Assembly (NCBI GenBank): GCA_020061355.1
Contig: JAGUYK010000014.1
Location: forward strand, 1-64,000
Reading direction: 5' to 3'
DNA length: 64,000 nt
From: Ignavibacteriales bacterium
GTDB lineage: Bacteria; Bacteroidota; Ignavibacteria; Ignavibacteriales; Melioribacteraceae
In this document: piece after piece, positions 58,301 to 64,000 of the stretch
Layout: every line of letters begins with the position of its first letter
Numbering within the stretch: position 1 is the stretch's first letter
Position numbers and translations under genes: made by a program
The notes under the pieces: model-generated
The model's input: only the letters and a program-made list of their open reading frames with translations
Told to the model about the DNA's origin: nothing
Databases searched by the model: none

Positions 58301-60487
58301 TTATTTTTGTAAGAAAATTGGACCCTGCCATTTATATTTAATTCCGCCGTATTCTATTTCATGTTCCTTATTCCGGTCAGCATTTATATTAGAGAGCATA
58401 AGAGTCCAGTTAATTCCCTTGTTGCCGTTAATTTTTACGACAGTATATTCTTCGCTGTCGTAAACAACAGATACTTTTTGAATTGTGCTGTAAGAATCTT
58501 TTGTAAACTCGAGCGTAGGATTAAACACTCCGTGCGGTTCAATCACCGTAGCGAACGTATAATCCTTAGCATTTTTTCTGATCAGAATACCCGGTTCATT
58601 TCTCAGGTTGAAATTCGGATCGCTTCCGCCTATCCTTGTAAAAATTATCTTAGCAGTTGAATCGGCAGAGTTAATAAGCGAATAGAAACGGTTTTTATTC
58701 CACCATGTAATAATAAATCCGTCTTTTGTTATCCCTTCAGCCTCTTTCCAAAGATGCTGGTAGCCGTTCTTTTTGCCGAGCAGATTCCGTTCGGATGTAA
58801 ACGGATTGTATTCAAAACTGGAACTGATGAAATGCCCCATATAATAGTAAGGAAGATCGTACTGATGTTCTTTTTCAGAAAGGACTTTTAATACATCTAT
58901 AACAACAGGTCTGTAAAGGTTTTTATCGTTTACTAGAATCATTGTCCTCTGCATTTTAACTCCGGGGTAGGCATCCTTATCAACGGCGCTCATATACTGG
59001 AAATCCGGATTTGAAGAGTCGTAGAGATATTTCTCAGGGTGATATTTTTCTGATACTTCCTGTTTACCGTTGAAGTGGGATTTTTCATCAACTACAAGAG
59101 TGTTGTGGGCGATAGTCTGGAGCGCATAAGATTTATTTTCCGGCAGATACCTTCCGCCGAATTTCTGTTCAATATTAATAAACCTCGCCGCACCGTAATC
59201 CTGAATGATTTCCTCTCCCTGATCATAAAAGAGAAAGTGGAGTTTATCATAATGCCCGTGTGACAATCCGTGCGATGTGTATTTGAAAAGAAGTGTCTGC
59301 ATATCATCTTTGTTTCCATGCCGGAAGATTCCAACTCCACCCTGCAAACCATCACCGCCGTCGGTATATTGAACGCTCTTCCACTCGAAATCCGGGATCA
59401 CTTCAGTTTCCTGAAAACCTTTCGCCACAAGAAGTCCCGCCCCGGTCAATGAAACCCTGTTGTGTTGTCTTGCAAGACTTAATAATTGTTTATCCTGTCC
59501 ATACCGTTCATATACAAAATTCAGTCCGAGAATTATTTCCGGAGAGAGCCATGTCTTTTCTTTGAGTGCATCATTTATTGGCATGAATGCGCCGTTCGAG
59601 TACGTCATTTGAAGCGCCGAATAGAATGCTTTCTTAATTATCTGATCGCGGTAATCGTAAATATTCAAATCGGTAAGATTGTTCGCAAGGGCTTCAGCGA
59701 AGATAAAAAACGGCCAGAGTGCGTAACGGACGTAATAACCGCCCTCGGTGTAATATCCGTCGGGAGAGAATAACTGATCGAGCTGTGGAATAAATCCGCC
59801 GTGTTTATCCAGCTTCGATCCGTAAAGAGCTTTCTGTACATATTCATCTATACCGAGTACAAGACCTGTCATGCCTACTGCGGTAACAGTCCACGTTCCG
59901 TGGTTATGGATTCTGTCGAACTCCTCCTCACAGTCGATCATAAAAAAACGGGCCATCGGTATAAAAATATTTTTTTCATATTTTGCTCTTTCCTCACTCG
60001 AAAGCCAATCATAAATACAATCATATGCCTGAATAGTATGTGTAAGCCAGACTGTTTCGTTAAGAGTCTGCCAGAAGAGCCTTCCTCCCGATTCAATCTT
60101 TGCTTCGGGATGGGCTTTGAGTCCGGGATACATATCCGCATATTTATCGAGCATGCTTTTAATAAAGCGGGCATATTTTTCATCACCGGTTACCTGGTAC
60201 ATAAAACCGGCGATATGCATTTCGTTATAATTCTGTTTGTGCTTTTCGTGAGTATAACCCCCGCCCGCATCTTTTGGATAAGGCACGTCGATCGGTTTAG
60301 AGAGAGCCTCATCAAGCGCCTTCTTTGCATCATTAAATGATTTTGTGAAGAGGTCATATTTATTCAGACTCTCCTTTATCTTCACAACATCGGATTTCGT
60401 AAGAAGAAGATTCGGATGAGTTTTTTGAGCAAAGAGAAGAGGAACAATTATTAAAAACAGAAACGTTATTTTTTTTATTGAGGTCAT
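58301..60487 (-). CDS. PL17-like oligoalginate lyase
   Basis: 728 residues with a signal peptide (to about residue 20). Alginate-lyase N-terminal domain with the catalytic-type HNHGTW at 194-199 and GYYTEGGYYVRYALWPF, then a heparinase II/III C-terminal domain with SHGHYDKLHFLFYDQG. These motifs fit PL17, exolytic enzymes that release unsaturated monouronate (DEH) from alginate oligomers. Gap of 12 bases to kdgF. Confidence 0.87.
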   Translation of the reverse strand: MTSIKKITFLFLIIVPLLFAQKTHPNLLLTKSDVVKIKESLNKYDLFTKSFNDAKKALDEALSKPIDVPYPKDAGGGYTHEKHKQNYNEMHIAGFMYQVTGDEKYARFIKSMLDKYADMYPGLKAHPEAKIESGGRLFWQTLNETVWLTHTIQAYDCIYDWLSSEERAKYEKNIFIPMARFFMIDCEEEFDRIHNHGTWTVTAVGMTGLVLGIDEYVQKALYGSKLDKHGGFIPQLDQLFSPDGYYTEGGYYVRYALWPFFIFAEALANNLTDLNIYDYRDQIIKKAFYSALQMTYSNGAFMPINDALKEKTWLSPEIILGLNFVYERYGQDKQLLSLARQHNRVSLTGAGLLVAKGFQETEVIPDFEWKSVQYTDGGDGLQGGVGIFRHGNKDDMQTLLFKYTSHGLSHGHYDKLHFLFYDQGEEIIQDYGAARFINIEQKFGGRYLPENKSYALQTIAHNTLVVDEKSHFNGKQEVSEKYHPEKYLYDSSNPDFQYMSAVDKDAYPGVKMQRTMILVNDKNLYRPVVIDVLKVLSEKEHQYDLPYYYMGHFISSSFEYNPFTSERNLLGKKNGYQHLWKEAEGITKDGFIITWWNKNRFYSLINSADSTAKIIFTRIGGSDPNFNLRNEPGILIRKNAKDYTFATVIEPHGVFNPTLEFTKDSYSTIQKVSVVYDSEEYTVVKINGNKGINWTLMLSNINADRNKEHEIEYGGIKYKWQGPIFLQK

Positions 60488-60502
60488 TATTGCTCCGTTT
60501 GA

Positions 60503-61258
60503 TTATACAAAATAAGTACCGCCGTTTATATCTACAGAAGCGCCTGTAATAAACGAAGAAGCATCCGATGCGAGGAATGCAACGAGCTGTGCTACTTCCG
60601 GGGCTTCCCCTTCTCTTCTGAGAGGTGTGGCGGCAGCCACATTTTTTCTAACTTCAGGTTTAGTAAAAGTATTATGAAAAGTTGTGTTTATCATTCCCGG
60701 TGAAACAGCATTAACCCTAATCTTCTGAGGCCCGAGTTCCTTGGCGAGACTTCTGGTATATGTAAGAACACCGCCTTTAGAAGTTGCATACGCAGAAGCT
60801 CCCGGTCCGCCGCCATCGCGAGCAGCCTGAGACGTAAAATTTACTATAGAACCGCCTTCACCCATATAAGGGAGAACTGCTTTTGTAACAAGAAATACGG
60901 ATGTGAGATTAAGTGTAATTACAAAATTCCAGAAACCGGCATCCATCTCTAATGTTGATTTTCGCCCCACTAATCCGCCTGCGACGTTTACAAGTACATC
61001 GATCCGGTTACCGAATTCTTTAACGCAACTATCTACAAGGTTTTTAATATCAGCTTCATTAGTCATATCGCCCTGTACAATAATTGCCTTTCCTTTTTTA
61101 CCCTGTATCAGTTTAAGTGTTTCTTCAGCGTCCTCTTTGTTATCAAAATAATTTATGCAGACCGAAGCACCTCTTTCGGTAAGCAGAAGAGAGACCTCCC
61201 TACCTATATCTCGTGCACCTCCTGTTACAACTGCAACCCTGCCCATCAAATCGTTCAT
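60503..61258 (-). CDS. SDR oxidoreductase, probable DEH reductase
   Basis: 251 residues, classical short-chain dehydrogenase. Cofactor motif TGGARDIGRE (12-21), NVAGG, catalytic Ser in VNFTSQAA, and YATSKGG. The family also includes FabG and gluconate dehydrogenases. Between a PL17-like lyase and KdgK, the likely role is reduction of DEH to 2-keto-3-deoxygluconate (KDG). Confidence 0.85.
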   Translation of the reverse strand: MNDLMGRVAVVTGGARDIGREVSLLLTERGASVCINYFDNKEDAEETLKLIQGKKGKAIIVQGDMTNEADIKNLVDSCVKEFGNRIDVLVNVAGGLVGRKSTLEMDAGFWNFVITLNLTSVFLVTKAVLPYMGEGGSIVNFTSQAARDGGGPGASAYATSKGGVLTYTRSLAKELGPQKIRVNAVSPGMINTTFHNTFTKPEVRKNVAAATPLRREGEAPEVAQLVAFLASDASSFITGASVDINGGTYFV

Positions 61259-61312
61259 TTCAAAATCTCCTTGTTAAAAAATGATATTTAGTTATTAATA
61301 ATTTATTATTTA

Positions 61313-62347
61313 TCAACGTTCAACTCTTCCGGATCCACCGCTCTTTATAATTTTTTCCACCTCGTCTGAGGAAACATGATTGAAATCCCCGGGAATAGTC
61401 TGCTTAAGACAGGAAGCAGCTACGGCAAATTCGAGGGCATCCTTCGAATTGCTCTTAGTCAGCAGACCGTAGATTAACCCCGATGCAAATGCATCACCGC
61501 CACCTACACGGTCTACAATCTGAATATCATACCTGGCTGAGCGGTAAGGCTCGATGCAATCTTTTGAGTCAACCAGTAATGCGCTCCACCCATTTCTGGA
61601 TGCTGAAAAACTTTCTCTCAAGGTGATTGCAACAGTTTCAAAATTGAATTTAGACTTAAGCGATTTTGCCAGTTCGAAATATCCAGATTCATCGAGTTCA
61701 GCTTTATGTATATCAGTATTATGAGGTTTCATGCCGAGGCTTTTTTCGGCATCCTCCTCATTTGCAATGCATACATCAACATATTCCATCATAGGAATCA
61801 TAACTGCCTGAGCTTCTTTTTCAGTCCAGAGTTTAGCCCTGAAATTCAAATCACAGCTTATCTTAACCGATTTTTCTTTTGCCTTTTTACATGCCGCAAA
61901 TAAACATTCCTGTGCATTTTTGCCAAGCGCCGGTGTAATTCCGGTAAAATGAAACCATGCAGCACCTTCAAGAACTTTTTCCCAGTCTATTTCAGTATGC
62001 TGAATCTGACTTATCGAAGAATTAGAACGGTCGTATATAACTTTTGAAGCGCGCTGACTTGCACCTGTCTCTAAAAAGTAAATGCCTATTCTTTCTCCGC
62101 CGCGAACTATAAAATCAGTTTTTACTCCGTATCTTCTTAAATGATTTACTGCCGACTGCCCGATCTCATGCTTAGGGAGTTTCGTAACGAAATAACTTTC
62201 CATTCCAAAATTTGAGAGAGAAGCTGCAACATTTGCTTCACCGCCGCCATACGTTACATCAAAACTTTGTGATTGAACAAATCTTTCAAAATTTGGAGTG
62301 CTCAATCGCAACATAATCTCTCCGAATGTCACGATTTTATTCGACAT
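61313..62347 (-). CDS. kdgK: 2-keto-3-deoxygluconate kinase (PfkB family)
   Basis: 344 residues. PfkB features: N-terminal GGGEANVAASLSNFG, and the C-terminal VGGGDAFASGLIYG with the catalytic Asp. HFTGITPALG is typical of KDG kinases. Phosphorylates KDG to KDPG after the SDR step. The KDPG aldolase (Eda) is not in the window. Confidence 0.88.
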   Translation of the reverse strand: MSNKIVTFGEIMLRLSTPNFERFVQSQSFDVTYGGGEANVAASLSNFGMESYFVTKLPKHEIGQSAVNHLRRYGVKTDFIVRGGERIGIYFLETGASQRASKVIYDRSNSSISQIQHTEIDWEKVLEGAAWFHFTGITPALGKNAQECLFAACKKAKEKSVKISCDLNFRAKLWTEKEAQAVMIPMMEYVDVCIANEEDAEKSLGMKPHNTDIHKAELDESGYFELAKSLKSKFNFETVAITLRESFSASRNGWSALLVDSKDCIEPYRSARYDIQIVDRVGGGDAFASGLIYGLLTKSNSKDALEFAVAASCLKQTIPGDFNHVSSDEVEKIIKSGGSGRVER

Positions 62348-62407
62348 AACTGATTTCTCCCTTTTTATTTTGCTTTTATTAAATCCTTAAAATCGGCTTA
62401 GTATTTT

Positions 62408-63655
62408 TTATTTGGAAGCTGATGCAATCAGACTCATATTTAGCAGTATAATAAATGCTTCTGTTTCTTCTTTTCCGGAATTTGATTTATCCATTAATAA
62501 TTTATAAATATTGATATATTCTGCTTTGTCTAAGTCCAGACCGGCCAATGCAAGAAATCTCCTTCCGGAAATTTCAAGCGTGGATATCTGTTGTTTCTCC
62601 CATGACCCGGGATCTTTGAGATACGGAAGAACGTACTCTACAGATTGAATTACGCTCCCTCCTTTTTTATTTTGATAATTCCAGAGATTAATGCCGTTCA
62701 TTTTAGCAAGACGGAGTATCATAGAATATGCATCAAGATTAAAAAATGAATATCCCAGAGAATTGGTTCTTGCCTCTTCTTTGGGCTGACTTCCATCAGC
62801 TTCGATTTGTTTTTCGATCAAAACATTTTTTACATAATCAAAAGTCGTACTTAATATTTCAGTTTCATTTAGAAAATCTGCAATTGCACCGACCTGAACT
62901 GACCACCAGGTTGAGTGATTATTACCGCCCTTCTTTTCATCCAGTCCGTTTTTGCTTTGGGTTAGCCATTCGAGATATTCTTTAAACCAGGATTTAATCT
63001 GCCTGTCTATAGTATCGTTCCAGTTATTAGAAGCTTTTAAGAAGTTTATTCCCTCCAGAACATAAACGAAAGAACGGGAATCAATAATTCCGACACCTCT
63101 TCCATCGCTTCTATTTCTTATCGCCTGAGCATACTGCATGTGCGGATTCATTCTGGTTGATTGATTAATGAACCAGGCTTTCATAAACCCGATTGCCCGG
63201 TCAGCGAATTTGGGTGAATCTAATAAATATGAAGAGATGCTAAGAGCAAGCACGCTTTGACTCATCCACTCAAGATCACGGCGGTGTTTATCGAAGCGGT
63301 CGGGATTTCTTTCCCCATCTTTTCTGATATAAGGTTTTTTCGGGTCAGATGGATCCGGCCACCAATATGAACCTTCTGAAAAATAATCGTTAGGATTTCC
63401 GCTTGCTGCCGGGGAAGGAGTAAACGTTACGCTCCAGGGACCTTTTTTCATTAATGATTTAGATATTATTTTTAATCGTTCAATAAAAGGAACAATCGCC
63501 GGATCCTCATTTGCCACAAGCTGTTTGACATTTTGAATCTCCGTTGTAGAAAAGAATAAAAAGTCCCGTACTCTTTCAGTCTGTGAAATTGATACACCCG
63601 AAGAAAAAAGTAGAATAGCAAACAACAAAAATTGTTTTATTGATTTTGTTTTCAT
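62408..63655 (-). CDS. alginate lyase family protein (PL38-like)
   Basis: 415 residues with a signal peptide (to about residue 25). The alginate-lyase (alpha/alpha) fold has SEGSYWWPDPSDPKKPYIRK (about 93-112), GIIDSR and NNHSTWW (245-251), the catalytic-type Asn-His motif. This matches PL38 enzymes. It should cut alginate or glucuronan by beta-elimination. Its ATG overlaps the stop of the upstream gene by one base. Confidence 0.85.
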   Translation of the reverse strand: MKTKSIKQFLLFAILLFSSGVSISQTERVRDFLFFSTTEIQNVKQLVANEDPAIVPFIERLKIISKSLMKKGPWSVTFTPSPAASGNPNDYFSEGSYWWPDPSDPKKPYIRKDGERNPDRFDKHRRDLEWMSQSVLALSISSYLLDSPKFADRAIGFMKAWFINQSTRMNPHMQYAQAIRNRSDGRGVGIIDSRSFVYVLEGINFLKASNNWNDTIDRQIKSWFKEYLEWLTQSKNGLDEKKGGNNHSTWWSVQVGAIADFLNETEILSTTFDYVKNVLIEKQIEADGSQPKEEARTNSLGYSFFNLDAYSMILRLAKMNGINLWNYQNKKGGSVIQSVEYVLPYLKDPGSWEKQQISTLEISGRRFLALAGLDLDKAEYINIYKLLMDKSNSGKEETEAFIILLNMSLIASASK

Positions 63656-64000
63656 TAGTCTCCCGGAATTTTTAAATAGCTCCCTTTGAAATCCTGATTG
63701 CGGGCTTCAATCACTGCGTCTTCCGAGGGAACCGGTTTGAGTTCAATCTGTGCTTTGCCATTAGCCATTTCTAATACAGAACTGCCTGTAGGAGTCCCCA
63801 TATTCTGAATAAATTTACCGCTACTGAGTGAAGAGAAGTAAATTCTTTTATTATAGTCGAGAGCTCTGTTACCGTTTTGATCAACAGCGACTGCTGTTAT
63901 TAAATAATTTCCGTTTTTCATTTTATGATATGATAAGATAATTTTATCTGCCGAGCCGCCCTTTTCAAACTTATAATTCACTTCTATCAAATGCTCTGTG
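63655..64000 (-). CDS. C-terminal part of a GH2-like glycosidase, 5' end outside window
   Basis: Open to the right edge with no start needed (upstream codons continue in frame). The visible ~115 residues have the layout of a C-terminal Ig-like domain of GH2 enzymes: ITAVAVDQNGNRALDYNKRI and SVLEMANGKAQIEL. Probably a beta-galactosidase- or beta-glucuronidase-like protein that heads or belongs to the uronate operon. Function uncertain because only the end is seen. Confidence 0.6.
   Translation of the reverse strand, partial: TEHLIEVNYKFEKGGSADKIILSYHKMKNGNYLITAVAVDQNGNRALDYNKRIYFSSLSSGKFIQNMGTPTGSSVLEMANGKAQIELKPVPSEDAVIEARNQDFKGSYLKIPGD

Overview
The window looks like a chromosome segment of an anaerobic or facultative, polysaccharide-degrading member of the Ignavibacteriota (Melioribacteraceae-like) or a close Bacteroidota/Chlorobi-group relative. 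The reasons are low G+C, a secreted protein with a type IX-style C-terminal sorting domain carrying the NYPNPFN motif, a TonB-dependent receptor with a carboxypeptidase-like N-terminal domain, many secreted FG-GAP/VCBS proteins, and alginate/uronate enzymes beside an energy-conserving hydrogenase. This placement is inferred from protein style, not from a marker gene.

Region 1 (1-24.4 kb) is mostly carbohydrate related. A tight minus-strand operon runs from a DHDPS/NAL-family lyase (12129) through two beta-propeller glycosidase-like secreted proteins, a two-domain secreted protein, a PhoD-like lipoprotein phosphatase and two tandem FG-GAP paralogues, the last running off the left edge. Upstream, separated by a clear terminator, are a TonB receptor, a sorting-domain protein and an IclR regulator. 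Then come a frameshifted GH20 hexosaminidase (the only plus-strand gene of this part), a GH63-like lipoprotein and a metallophosphoesterase-PQQ propeller fusion.

Region 2 (24.4-29.8 kb) holds a Fur/PerR-like regulator next to katG (oxidative stress), and minus-strand membrane-protein genes with a small winged-helix regulator.

Region 3 (30.66-51.22 kb) is a complete group 4 membrane-bound [NiFe]-hydrogenase locus, all on the minus strand. In transcription order it contains sulfhydrogenase-type beta and gamma (FeS and FAD/NAD(P)) subunits, a polyferredoxin, NuoH-, NuoB-, NuoC- and NuoD-like hydrogenase subunits, a NuoL-like subunit, an Mrp antiporter module (MbhD/E fusion, MnhB, C, D, E, F, G), a NuoI-like ferredoxin, a maturation protease, a RegB-like histidine kinase with the quinone-binding signature GGxxNPF, hypA-B-F-C-D-E and a HupE/UreJ-like nickel permease. 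The predicted machine links NAD(P)H and/or ferredoxin, H2 and Na+/H+ transport, with a quinone-redox sensor encoded inside the operon. On both sides the locus is bracketed by related debris: decayed integrase-core (rve) transposase 3' ends and direct repeats matching the 3' end of a tRNA-Ser, each followed on the minus strand by a terminator-like hairpin. This suggests the hydrogenase was acquired as an island of about 22 kb, and is the most interesting observation here.

Region 4 (52.7-64 kb) is a minus-strand uronate/alginate operon: a GH2-like C-terminus at the right edge, a PL38-like alginate lyase family protein, KdgK kinase, an SDR (probable DEH reductase), a PL17-like oligoalginate lyase, a KdgF-like cupin, an ExuT-type MFS transporter, a sialate-O-acetylesterase-type esterase and a second heparinase II/III-family lyase. 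Together they would depolymerise a uronic-acid polysaccharide, import the products and convert unsaturated uronate to 2-keto-3-deoxy-6-phosphogluconate; the final aldolase is not in the window.
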